A stretch of DNA of 64,000 nucleotides, from contig NZ_CP101508.1 in the NCBI RefSeq assembly GCF_024380015.1, positions 1,364,902 through 1,428,901 on the forward strand, in the 5' to 3' direction. Under the pieces are notes generated by a model that was not told the DNA's origin, did not search any database, and worked only from the letters and a program-made list of their open reading frames with translations. A program made the translations under genes and the position numbers. Origin of the DNA: Photobacterium atrarenae (GTDB lineage: Bacteria; Pseudomonadota; Gammaproteobacteria; Enterobacterales; Vibrionaceae). Below, piece after piece: positions 1 through 8,291 of this stretch; position 1 is the stretch's first letter, and the number at the start of each line of letters is the position of its first letter.

Positions 1-12
1 GGGGCTGTTACT

Positions 13-924
13 TTAATCGGCGGATCCGACGCAGGTGGTATAGAGCAGCGCCAGCGGGCGGTACTCATCACCTCGGCCACTGCGCAAGTTGAGAGTTTTG
101 ACTTCGCCGGAATAGAAACTCAGGGTACTGCTCCAGTAGTTGGCCTTGATGGGCCATTGCAGGCGCAACAGGTGGTGCTGGCCATAGGTATGCAGGGCCG
201 TGAGCTCTTCCAGAGTCGGTAGGCGCAGGCCATAGCGTCGGCACCAGCTTTCGGCTGTCTGGTAGTTCACTTTAGACCAGAAGTGACCGTACTCGTCGTT
301 CATCATTGGCGGCATTTCTTCTACTGAACTGATATTCATTGGCTGGTGATAATTGAGCCGCTCAAACGTAAAAGCGTAAATCGCTGAATTCATGACAACC
401 CGGTTTTCAATCAGCGTCTCCCGGGGTGTTTCTACCGGCCGGGACCGTTGCGCGCCCGGACGACTTTTTGGCGTCGGGAGTGCGGCAGATTGCGCCACGG
501 TGATCGGCGCTAGGGTCTGGCGGATAAACGTATCGGTCAGCTTGCGTGCAGCGAGGTTTTTCTTTGCCGTCACGGCTTGTGACCAGGTTGGGAATGGCCC
601 AATCAGACAGCGAAGGTTACCTTGATCCGGGATAAGGTAGAGATGCTTAGGGTATTGCGCCTGGAGGGTGGAAGTGATGTCTCGGTTCGGCAGATATTTT
701 CCGTAGTGACATTGTAACCAAAAGCTCCGGCCTGAATGGCCGGTTTTCCCCCAGAGGCCGGTGCCGATATCGCAGCCGGCATTGAGGAATTGCCAGCCCC
801 GTTCTGTTTTTTCAACCTGACAGTGAGTTGCTTCAATGTCTGTTGTTGCGTAGTTCGGTCCCGAAAAGAAGGCGCTAGTTAACAGGGCTGAGAAGACCAA
901 GAAACGCAGATGTAGGTTGATCAT
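13..924 (-). CDS. Secreted SPOR-like / DUF1566-like protein
   Basis: A 303-residue protein with an N-terminal signal peptide (hydrophobic residues 7-25, likely cut after NYA), so it should be periplasmic or surface exposed. Residues about 70-135 look like a SPOR-type repeat fold (a GPFPTWSQAVTAKKNL segment, typical of the peptidoglycan-binding SPOR domain). The C-terminal 100 residues contain the pattern W-x(3)-Y-x(6)-WC followed by GLRLPTLEELTAL and YWSST, which is the signature of DUF1566/FGE-like folds. Several cysteines could form disulfides. No partner gene is adjacent in the window. The precise role is unknown; a cell-envelope function is inferred only from the signal peptide and SPOR-like segment. 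Confidence 0.7.
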   Translation of the reverse strand: MINLHLRFLVFSALLTSAFFSGPNYATTDIEATHCQVEKTERGWQFLNAGCDIGTGLWGKTGHSGRSFWLQCHYGKYLPNRDITSTLQAQYPKHLYLIPDQGNLRCLIGPFPTWSQAVTAKKNLAARKLTDTFIRQTLAPITVAQSAALPTPKSRPGAQRSRPVETPRETLIENRVVMNSAIYAFTFERLNYHQPMNISSVEEMPPMMNDEYGHFWSKVNYQTAESWCRRYGLRLPTLEELTALHTYGQHHLLRLQWPIKANYWSSTLSFYSGEVKTLNLRSGRGDEYRPLALLYTTCVGSAD

Positions 925-1100
925 GTGACAGATAACTCAAATAGAGGGTATTTACTCGTCAATATGACCATAAAATCGCACAAATGTATGAAAAATTAAA
1001 TAAAAGAATCTCAAGAGCGTGTGGTTGCCCCGAAATTGGGATGTTGCTCAATGCCATCACTTGTATTGAGTGTAGTAGAGCACGATATTAGGAAGCAACA

Positions 1101-1128
1101 GAGCCCGGTGGTGGGTACCACCGGGCTT
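1101..1128 (-). terminator. Hairpin after the di-heme cytochrome gene
   Basis: Perfect 11-bp inverted repeat (AGCCCGGTGGT / ACCACCGGGCT, 4-base loop) 22 bases beyond the stop of the minus-strand cytochrome gene. The T-run lies on the plus-strand side (TTTTCTT), so the minus-strand terminator is T-poor. Position supports transcription ending here. Confidence 0.55.
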
Positions 1129-1149
1129 TTCTTACCGCGATCCTCGCTT

Positions 1150-3414
1150 TTAACGTTTCACCTGAATTTCAACTTTGGCGACGTTGGAGTACAAGCCGTT
1201 TTTATCCTTGATCTGATAAGTAAAGCTGACGCTTTTTCTGCTCATCGGACGGTAGGAGATCCGGCCATCACCATAGTTGGTCAGGACGCCGTCAAAGCGG
1301 TCCGGCTGGCTGATGATTTTCACTGATGAGTAATCCAGATCCGCATAGCCTTTCTCATCGTTATCCATCACGTTGATCATTGCCTCACCTGGGTATTTCA
1401 CCTCAACATAATCATCGTGGGCTTTCGGCTCTTCTGGGTTTTCGACCAGGAAGCCTTTCACCGGCGGCAGATTTTCTGCTTTACGACCATGGCGACCGAC
1501 CCCAGGAATTTCTTCCCATTGAACCAGTGCTTTACCTGTGCCGTCATCGATCACACTGTGCTCGTCACCGACATGACCAACCGGGATAAAGAGTTGTGGG
1601 TGGTCAAAGGGTGCTTCTTCCCAACGGACCCGCTCATCGGTAAGTGATTTCAGATAAGCAACCAGGGCTTTTTTCTGATCACTATCCAGGTTGAGCGGCC
1701 CTAGGTTGAATGCCAGGTTCGATGGTGAGCCGTTATGGCCTGTGGTATCAGGGCCGAACGTGTTGTTCGGGTCAACCAGGCGACGGTTACCCCCACGGCT
1801 GTAGAAGTCGACGACTTCCTCCAGGGTGGCCATACTACCGTTGTGCATATAAGGACCGGTTAGCTCAATATTATGCAGCAGCGGCACTTTAAATGAGCCT
1901 TCTACGGCAGTTCTTGCATCTGCCGGTACGTCACCGTTGATCAGGCTGCCATCAGGTGCATTGCCGGTTTGTGCCTGCATCGTGAAGGAGAGCGGCGTAC
2001 CAAACGGTGATTCACCACCCAGACCGATATCCTCGGCTGTCGGTCGCACACCGATATTAAAGTAACCGGCGTCAGAGAAAGCGCGTGCGAAAGTCGGTCC
2101 GACAAAGATCTGGCCGATTTCACGGTCGCCTCGTCCCAGCAGATCGAGTGTCGCAGCACTAAATGCCGGACCGGCGTGACAACCGGCACAGCGGCCTTGT
2201 CTTCCGTTGAAGATCTCTTTCCCTTGTTTTTCCAGCTCGGTTAATTGATCGTCATGATCGCCACGGGCTTGTCCGATGGAGGTCAGCGTACTTTCATACA
2301 TCTGAATGGCCAGGCCCCAGAACAGTGGGAAGTTTTGTTCTATCTGGGTGTAGCCCTCTTCATCACGATAAGGTGCCATCCAGTATTTATCATGGAAGGC
2401 ATGGCGGATCAGCGTGCGGTAGTCCGTTCGCAGGCCCGGGGCCGGATACGCACTAAGCGATCCGAGTGAGCTGTCATCCGGGTGAACTTTTTGTAACCCG
2501 AGTGGCGGCAAGCGAAGCAGTTTGCGTGCCATGGTTTTAAACGCTTTGCCGCGGCAGGTCATCTCGAAGTCACTGCCCGGAGGTCCGACGGCCTGAGAGG
2601 CGAGACTGGAGTTAATTAAATGGGTTTTCTCAGGGGTCATCTTGCCACTTCTCATGTCGTAGCTCAGGACATGAGCATCTGCATTATGAGGCCCAAATGG
2701 ATCGACGCCGTTAAAGATATTATTGGCGCGGCCGTCCCAGAAGTTCCGATAGTTATAGACGGCATTAATCATGGTTGGTGTATTTCGCGGCTCAACCCGG
2801 CGGGTATTTAAGCCGTTGACATGGAATATATCCTTGATGTTTTCGCAAGTTTCTTTGCCGTCTTCAAAATCAGAGCGGTAATTACTGCCGGTCAGATCAA
2901 CGAACTGCGCCAGTGAAACCCCTTGAGAGGAAATGACATCATCAGTTTCATATTCAACGTCAGAGTTCCTGTCTGCTTCGTCAGTCAGCCGGTAAAGCGG
3001 GAAGTCTTCTTTCACCAGGGTATAGTTTGGCCCCGGTTTCCCCCCCGAAGGTAAAGTTTGATAATCCCCATAGCCAAATTGATCACGCATCTCGGAGTCG
3101 GTATGCAACACACTCGGGCTGATTTGGTTCTTGGCCCGGTTATCCGCACCGGCGGCAAAGTGGCAACTCCCACAACTTTGCCCCTGGCTGCCGGCCTGCA
3201 TATCCCAGAAAAATGCTTTCCCCAATTTGATGGCGGCGTCTTTATCTTTGATATAGTTCTCAAGGCCCGGTACTTCAGGCAAGTTGTCCGGCAGATATTG
3301 GCTAGGTTTCTCAGGTGATGCCGCGACCGCCTGATGGACGGATGCTGCAAGCAGTCCTGTTACTGCGATAAATACGCCTAGCCGGGCGTTTTTTCGCATG
3401 TTTTTATTTTTCAT
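1150..3414 (-). CDS. Di-heme cytochrome c peroxidase/MauG-family protein
   Basis: A 754-residue exported cytochrome. A signal peptide spans residues 1-32 (hydrophobic core FIAVTGLLAASVHQ, cut near AVA-AS). Two c-type heme motifs are visible: CGSCH at 81-85 and CAGCH at 409-413. Residues about 210-236 (NTPTMINAVYNYRNFWDGR) match the cytochrome c peroxidase/MauG family signature, and VPLLHNIELTGPYMHNGSM is the usual distal segment. The protein is about twice the normal length of 320-400: there is a long insertion between the hemes, and residues about 650-754 form an added beta-rich tail with a cadherin/Ig-like look (PGEAMINVMDND...VSFTYQIKDKNG). A good Shine-Dalgarno (CAGGAG, 6 bases) precedes the ATG. 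Substrate is unknown; peroxidase or a MauG-like oxidative role are both possible. Confidence 0.85.
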   Translation of the reverse strand: MKNKNMRKNARLGVFIAVTGLLAASVHQAVAASPEKPSQYLPDNLPEVPGLENYIKDKDAAIKLGKAFFWDMQAGSQGQSCGSCHFAAGADNRAKNQISPSVLHTDSEMRDQFGYGDYQTLPSGGKPGPNYTLVKEDFPLYRLTDEADRNSDVEYETDDVISSQGVSLAQFVDLTGSNYRSDFEDGKETCENIKDIFHVNGLNTRRVEPRNTPTMINAVYNYRNFWDGRANNIFNGVDPFGPHNADAHVLSYDMRSGKMTPEKTHLINSSLASQAVGPPGSDFEMTCRGKAFKTMARKLLRLPPLGLQKVHPDDSSLGSLSAYPAPGLRTDYRTLIRHAFHDKYWMAPYRDEEGYTQIEQNFPLFWGLAIQMYESTLTSIGQARGDHDDQLTELEKQGKEIFNGRQGRCAGCHAGPAFSAATLDLLGRGDREIGQIFVGPTFARAFSDAGYFNIGVRPTAEDIGLGGESPFGTPLSFTMQAQTGNAPDGSLINGDVPADARTAVEGSFKVPLLHNIELTGPYMHNGSMATLEEVVDFYSRGGNRRLVDPNNTFGPDTTGHNGSPSNLAFNLGPLNLDSDQKKALVAYLKSLTDERVRWEEAPFDHPQLFIPVGHVGDEHSVIDDGTGKALVQWEEIPGVGRHGRKAENLPPVKGFLVENPEEPKAHDDYVEVKYPGEAMINVMDNDEKGYADLDYSSVKIISQPDRFDGVLTNYGDGRISYRPMSRKSVSFTYQIKDKNGLYSNVAKVEIQVKR

Positions 3415-3750
3415 TGTTTGCTCCTGAATTCCCCAAGGGGTTGCTTAAAGTGCTTGTATAGTTTGTTGTGCGCATTTTGCTATTTAATGATGATCGGAAA
3501 AATGCAAACTGGCTTTATTAAAGTTGGGAATTTCAAGGGAAGAAGAAATAAAAGTATAATTAAGTTTGTCAATGCTGTGAAAAATAACACTTACAAATTA
3601 TCGAGGAAAGACATTGGATTATGATAAGGCCGGATTTTTGTATGTAACTAATTTGCTCAAAATAACAACAATAAGATGCAGTGTTATAAATAAGATGATA
3701 AATAAAAAGTGACGATCAATTATCTTGCTTGGTACGAATTTGATAAATTA
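3415..3750. other. AT-rich intergenic region upstream of the cytochrome gene
   Basis: About 340 AT-rich bases between the divergently oriented promoter of the cytochrome gene and the terminator of the transporter gene. It should hold the promoter of the cytochrome gene. No convincing coding frame or RNA structure was seen; the plus-strand frame crossing it has no ribosome-binding site. Confidence 0.5.
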
Positions 3751-3780
3751 AAAAAGCCCGACTAAATCAGTCGGGCTTTT
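3751..3780 (-). terminator. Rho-independent terminator of the OFA transporter gene
   Basis: Nine-bp stem (AGCCCGACT / AGTCGGGCT, loop of 5) with an A-run on one side and TTTT on the other, so it can act on both strands. It lies 41 bases past the stop of the minus-strand transporter gene. Confidence 0.85.
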
Positions 3781-3820
3781 GAATATGGGGCGAATTACTC
3801 TAAAGGAGTAGTTCTTTGGT

Positions 3821-5047
3821 TTAGGCACGCGCCAACTTCTTTTCCAACGCTTTGGCATCGACCGGTTTGGTAATGAAGGTCAGCACGACGGCAACGGCCA
3901 TCATGGCCGCGCAGATGGTGTAAGCCAGGGCGTAGGTACCGGTTGTGTCGACCGCGACTGCCGCTACAACCGGGCCGATGAAGCCACTGATTCCCCAGGC
4001 CGTGTACAGGACGCCGTAGTTCGCGCCGTAGTTTTTCAGGCCGTAATAGTCTGCGGTAATTGACGGGAAGACCGCAAGCAGTGTGCCGTAGCCGATCCCT
4101 GCCAAGGCAGCACCGATCATCAGCGTGAAATCAGACTGGAAGCTGGCAAACATTGCCATGTTGATGCCTTGCATGATAAAGGCCAGCATCAGGGTTTTGA
4201 CGCCACCAATTTTATCGGACAACATGCCCGCTGCAATACGGCCTCCGGCGTTGAAGATGGACAGGATCACCACCAGGTACGCAGCTTCTGTGATATTGGC
4301 TTGTGCAGCTGCAATGGAGGTGATGTTACCGATGACCATCAGGCCGGCAGAAGAAGCCAGGGCAAACATCAGCCACAGAGAGTAGAACTGAGGTGTTTTC
4401 AGCATACTCCGCCAGTTGATATCGACAGGCTTCGCAGCAGCTTTGGATTCGCTGCCGGCCGGGGCTTGCGGCTGGTAGCCGGCTGGCGGGTTGGTGATGG
4501 TGCAGGCCAGCGGTAGCGCGATCAGCAACACAGCAACACCCAGGATCAGGAAGCTGGTGTTGATACCGAAGCTGGTGATCAAAGAAGAAGTCAGTGGTGC
4601 CAGGTAGACGGCAGCCAGGCCAAAACCCGCTGCGATCAGGCCGTTGACCAGGCCTTTTTTCGACGGATGGAACCATTTCATGGCCGAAGGTGCCAGGCAA
4701 GCATAGCCGAAGCCAATACCACAACCGGTCAGGATGCCGAAGGTCAAAACCAGCACTAACGGCGAGGTGGCAAAGCTTGAGACGATCATTCCGATACCGA
4801 CCATGGTCGTACCCAGAATCAGGATCCGCCGCGGGCCCATGCGGTCTTGCAGTACGCCAGCGATCAGAAGTGATAGGGAGAAAGCAATGACAGCCACTGT
4901 GTACGGCATGGATGCGTCTGCGTTCGACCAACCCAGATCTACAACCAGCGCTTGCTTGAAAACGCTCCACGCGTACAAGATGCCCATACATAAGTTAATG
5001 CAGAAGCCTGCAAGCAGGATTTGCATCGCTCTATCAAATTTTTTCAT
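3821..5047 (-). CDS. MFS transporter, OFA (oxalate/formate antiporter) family
   Basis: A 12-helix inner-membrane carrier of 408 residues. The N-terminal segment (LLAGFCINLCMGILYAWSVF) and the loop DRMGPRRILILG are typical of the OFA family of the major facilitator superfamily, which exchanges or imports small monocarboxylates and dicarboxylates such as oxalate, formate or lactate. A second DKIGGVKTLML loop marks the second six-helix half; a cytoplasmic linker (residues about 200-225) is rich in A, P and K. I chose the internal ATG (MKKFDRAMQ) because the upstream ATG at 5095 has no ribosome-binding site and would add a 16-residue tail not usual in the family. A repeated CAAC-N4-GTTG operator-like motif lies upstream. 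The substrate cannot be read from the sequence. Confidence 0.85.
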   Translation of the reverse strand: MKKFDRAMQILLAGFCINLCMGILYAWSVFKQALVVDLGWSNADASMPYTVAVIAFSLSLLIAGVLQDRMGPRRILILGTTMVGIGMIVSSFATSPLVLVLTFGILTGCGIGFGYACLAPSAMKWFHPSKKGLVNGLIAAGFGLAAVYLAPLTSSLITSFGINTSFLILGVAVLLIALPLACTITNPPAGYQPQAPAGSESKAAAKPVDINWRSMLKTPQFYSLWLMFALASSAGLMVIGNITSIAAAQANITEAAYLVVILSIFNAGGRIAAGMLSDKIGGVKTLMLAFIMQGINMAMFASFQSDFTLMIGAALAGIGYGTLLAVFPSITADYYGLKNYGANYGVLYTAWGISGFIGPVVAAVAVDTTGTYALAYTICAAMMAVAVVLTFITKPVDAKALEKKLARA

Positions 5048-5111
5048 GTTCTCTATCACCACGACAGTTGCAGCCAGCGGCTGCGCCAAAGGCATAAAAT
5101 TTTAGAAATAA

Positions 5112-5166
5112 TCAACAAAAGTTGTATTTTCTAGTAAGGAGCGCGGATTCTATCAACATTTGTTGA
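5112..5166. promoter_or_regulatory. Paired TCAAC-N4-GTTG operator-like repeats
   Basis: Two copies of the same short palindrome, TCAACAAAAGTTG at 5112-5124 and TCAACATTTGTTGA at 5153-5166, lie 41 bases apart (about four helical turns) in the promoter region of the OFA transporter gene. Spacing on one face of the helix suggests a dimeric repressor or activator binding twice. The regulator is not identified. Confidence 0.45.
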
Positions 5167-5337
5167 AGAGAAAATGGTTTGTAATATTTTGTTACAAATG
5201 TGCTGTGTGGCGAGGGGGCTGACTCCCCCCAACCATCAGCGGCAGGGGGGATAGGGTGCAGCGAAGCCTGCTGAGAAACAGGTTGCGGTCGGTTCAGTGT
5301 GAGGCAATTGCCTGATGTGTGTCAGTGCTATGCAGCG

Positions 5338-5574
5338 TTAGTTTGTGAGTATGCTGTAGATCTTGTCCTTTAGTTGTACGCGTTCTAGTTTCAATTGCGT
5401 AAAATGTGTGTCTTCTGTCGGAATATTGTTACCTTCCAGCCCTCGAATAGTATGGTCGAGTTGATGGTACCTGTCTGATAATGCTTTAAAATTTTCATCG
5501 ACCATCTTGAGGTGCTTGATTTTGCTTTCCAGCTCTGGGAACTCATTATTGAGTGCGTGACTTTCACCTAACAT
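5338..5574 (-). CDS. YdcH family (DUF465) small protein
   Basis: A 78-residue, charged, mostly helical protein. It begins MLGESHALNNEFPELESKI and ends with LKLERVQLKDKIYSIL, the conserved ends of the YdcH/DUF465 family (typically 70-80 residues). The family is predicted to form a helical hairpin or coiled coil; its function is unknown. The start is the ATG at 5574, preceded by GGAG with 8-base spacing; a TTG two codons upstream is the alternative. It stands alone between convergent or divergent neighbours, with no obvious operon. Confidence 0.9.
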   Translation of the reverse strand: MLGESHALNNEFPELESKIKHLKMVDENFKALSDRYHQLDHTIRGLEGNNIPTEDTHFTQLKLERVQLKDKIYSILTN

Positions 5575-5796
5575 CTTCAATACTCCGTACGTTGGTATGT
5601 ATAGCCCTGCTTTTTCTCGTTGCTGTTGTATTGCCCTACGCCGTGAATCAGCAGCTTAGGGTTGTTATAAAATGGCGCACCCGAAAGCAATTGAAGCATA
5701 ATTATTCGAATCACTGGCTGTGTGGTGTCAATTTTTGATGTTGTTTTGTATTGATATAAGGATAGAACGAAATGTTGCTGTTGACGTTGGTAGGGT

Positions 5797-5829
5797 AAAA
5801 AAAGGCCGCGTGACGATGTCGCGCGGCCT
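5797..5829 (-). terminator. Rho-independent terminator of gltS
   Basis: Eight-bp GC stem (AGGCCGCG / CGCGGCCT) with a 10-12 base loop followed on the minus strand by a run of seven T, 40 bases downstream of the gltS stop. Confidence 0.88.
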
Positions 5830-5869
5830 ATGCTGTTTTCAGTGTTGGTCGATGGGGAACCCAGCTTCT

Positions 5870-7093
5870 TTAGCGAATAAAGCTGATATATGTTTGTAAG
5901 ACGACCAGGTTGGCGATATCGATAAAGAATGCACCGACAATCGGGACCACCATAAAGGCTTGGGGGGATGGTCCATTTCGCGAAACGAGCGAGCCCATGT
6001 TCATTACAGCCGTTGGTGTTGCGCCCATTCCAAATCCGCAGTGTCCGCCGGAGATGATGGCAGCATCATAACTTTTTCCCATCAACCGGAAGGTCACAAA
6101 GTATGCGAACAGCGCCAGGGTGACGGTCTGTACCGTCAGGATCACCAGCATTGGCAGAGCCAGATCCAATAACTCCCAGAGTTGCAGGCTCATTAACGCC
6201 ATCGCCAGGAATAGGGACAGGGAAATGGTGCCGAGCGCATCTACGGTCTCTTTATTCACTTTGTAGAGACGAGTGGTTTCGCACACATTGGTGATGAACA
6301 CCCCGATGAATAAGGCATAGACGAAATCCGGAATCCGGAGCCAGCTGATCCCGAAGCCGTCGATAAAAGCTTTCAGGTGCGCTGCACCGGCGACACAAAC
6401 CAGCAGGATAAACAGGATCTCGACTGTGTTCTTAGCCGTGATCCGATCCTCTTCTTGGTCGCTATAGGTGACCAGCTCCGGGTGTTCCAGGTGGTGGTTT
6501 TCGCCTTCACCGTACTCAGACTTTAATTTGAATTTGTGGATCAGGCGCTGGGCTACCGGCCCACCGATAATGCCGCCCATCACCAGGCCGAATGTTGCAG
6601 CGGCCATGGATAGCTCCAGCGTCTGAAGACCAAAGTTCTCAGCAAAAGTTTGTGACCAGGCAGCGCCGGTTCCGTGTCCGCCGGACAAAGTAATCGAGCC
6701 GGCCACCAGGCCAATCAGCGGATCTAACCCCAGCAGGCTGCTGAGTGAGACCCCCACGGCATTTTGGATCACAATGTACAGGGTGGCGACGGCCAAAAAA
6801 AGAAAGACGCGGGACCCGCCTTTAACCAACAGTTTAAAACTGGCTGCCAGGCCGACTGTGGCAAAGAACATTTGCATCAGGGTATCTTTTAACGTGAGTT
6901 TAAAAACAATATCGATACCTTGCTGATGAAGCAGCGCAATTAGCGCTGCGACAATTAAACCGCCGACGATCGGTTCAGGAATATTATACTTTCTTAGAAC
7001 CTTAATGTTGTTATTGATAAAGTAGCCAAGAAATAGGACGATCATCGCGATGAGCATGGATTCCAGCTCGTTGATGTGAATAGTTGAGTTCAT
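5870..7093 (-). CDS. gltS: Sodium/glutamate symporter GltS
   Basis: A 407-residue inner-membrane protein of the ESS family that imports glutamate with sodium. Recognised from the N-terminal stretch FLGYFINNNIKVLRKYNIPE, the loop SGGHGTGAAW (first reentrant motif) and its second-half counterpart GGHCGFGMGATPTAVMNM near residue 350. The two inverted halves, each with a GGHxG motif, are the hallmark of the family, and the length matches E. coli GltS (401). It is a single-gene unit with its own terminator; the start ATG has a weak purine-rich ribosome-binding site (AAAAGACAG). Confidence 0.95.
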   Translation of the reverse strand: MNSTIHINELESMLIAMIVLFLGYFINNNIKVLRKYNIPEPIVGGLIVAALIALLHQQGIDIVFKLTLKDTLMQMFFATVGLAASFKLLVKGGSRVFLFLAVATLYIVIQNAVGVSLSSLLGLDPLIGLVAGSITLSGGHGTGAAWSQTFAENFGLQTLELSMAAATFGLVMGGIIGGPVAQRLIHKFKLKSEYGEGENHHLEHPELVTYSDQEEDRITAKNTVEILFILLVCVAGAAHLKAFIDGFGISWLRIPDFVYALFIGVFITNVCETTRLYKVNKETVDALGTISLSLFLAMALMSLQLWELLDLALPMLVILTVQTVTLALFAYFVTFRLMGKSYDAAIISGGHCGFGMGATPTAVMNMGSLVSRNGPSPQAFMVVPIVGAFFIDIANLVVLQTYISFIR

Positions 7094-7829
7094 GATTCTG
7101 TCTTTTCATACTTCTTTGATGGCTGATTTTACTGCTTAAAACCCCTTCTGCCTATATTGCTTTTGTGATGAGGCTGGTGTAGGTATTTCAGGTTTATATT
7201 TATACGACGCAATAAATCTCACTGAATTATCACATTTTTGAATTGGTTTTGTTAATTCGATGACATAAATAAAATAAACAGAATCCGAACCCTGATGTGA
7301 GTTAAAATTCATCATTTTACTTGCCATCTGCACATTTTGTGTTTTATTTTTAATTTATATCAGTGACTTAAATTTAATTTTTGAATTTTAATTCGTGGTT
7401 TTTATATTCAGAAAACAGGTGGGTTCGTCAGGCCGTGTAATCACATTGTTACTGTTTTGAGTGTTCATTAGTCATTCTATAGTGATGGTGAATTGGTTGG
7501 TGCCGGGCGATAGAGAGCAAAAGAAGTACTTAAATATTGTTGATTTAAGCTGAGATAAAATGATCCTCTGAAAGAGGTTTGGGTGTTTTTTGTTCTGATT
7601 GGTTAAGTTGGCGTCAGTGGTGTGTTGGGGATAAACGCCATCGTTATTTTCTTCGTAGCAGAAAACTTGGTGAATGAGGGAATGGCTGTCTGAAAATAGA
7701 ACCGGATGTTTATCGTTGGCGTGATACCGGTGATACTTTTTGCCTGTAGTTCTGAAGGCCAGCGTAAAGAATACAGGCGCAAACGTATGGTTGAATTGTG
7801 ATAGGTGCGTATTGGTTCTGTTAACCCGA
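7094..7829. other. Long intergenic region upstream of gltS
   Basis: About 735 bases without a recognised gene. The half nearest gltS is AT-rich and should hold its promoter. The distal part includes one candidate micro-ORF (7706-7801, listed separately). No terminator, riboswitch or repeat that I can name was seen. Confidence 0.5.
7706..7801 (+). CDS. Candidate 31-residue lipoprotein micro-ORF
   Basis: An ATG-started frame of 31 codons. Its first 14 residues are MFIVGVIPVILFAC, a hydrophobic stretch ending in a lipobox-like LFAC followed by SSEG, and the rest is basic (QRKEYRRKRMVEL). That layout resembles a very small lipoprotein. Against it: no clear Shine-Dalgarno precedes the ATG, and there is no recognised homologue. 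Treated as a low-confidence candidate. Confidence 0.25.
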   Translation: MFIVGVIPVILFACSSEGQRKEYRRKRMVEL

Positions 7830-8171
7830 TTAGGAGGTCCGTTTTTTAAGTTTCAGCGACTTTCTCAACTGCTGGATATAATCCACTCGTGCCGGGTTGA
7901 CGGGTTTGGCCGCGACCTTCAATTGTTCGACTGCTTGCGCTTCACGCTCTGTGACACAGCGGCCATTGATCCGTATATGCCGATCTTTGGTCTCAATAGC
8001 AGCTTGCTGTGCTGCATTTTCCTGGGCTTTGGCGAGCGCTTCACGGGCAACACTCTGATTGGTCGGTGCAATGGTCGGCTGCCGGTTATCGAAGCGAGGT
8101 CTGGTCGTGGAATTCTGGCCCTGTTTGTCCCGCTGTCGGATAAAGTCATCTAAATAATCACTAAAGCTCAT
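7830..8171 (-). CDS. Hypothetical 113-residue hydrophilic protein
   Basis: No family recognised. The protein is soluble, charged and rich in Q, A, R and K. It begins MSFSDYLDDFIRQRDKQ, has a low-complexity linker around residues 15-40, then a predicted helix (AREALAKAQENAAQQAAIE) and a basic C-terminus (LRKSLKLKKRTS). There is no signal peptide or membrane segment. It lies upstream of and on the same strand as nothing obviously related; the gap to the downstream gene on that strand exceeds 700 bases. It was kept as a gene because of coding-like composition and a plausible start. Confidence 0.6.
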   Translation of the reverse strand: MSFSDYLDDFIRQRDKQGQNSTTRPRFDNRQPTIAPTNQSVAREALAKAQENAAQQAAIETKDRHIRINGRCVTEREAQAVEQLKVAAKPVNPARVDYIQQLRKSLKLKKRTS

Positions 8172-8291
8172 AAGTTCACCATCACCTGATTATTGGGGCG
8201 GATTGATTATATACCCAAAAGTTCCTCGCTGAACATCGTATCTTGTACTGATCCAACATTATCTGAATCCGATTCTGCTATTGCTTGGCGC

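Noticed and set aside
7136..7333. 65-codon minus-strand frame upstream of gltS
   Set aside because: Very AT-rich, no ribosome-binding site and no recognisable motif; likely promoter DNA.
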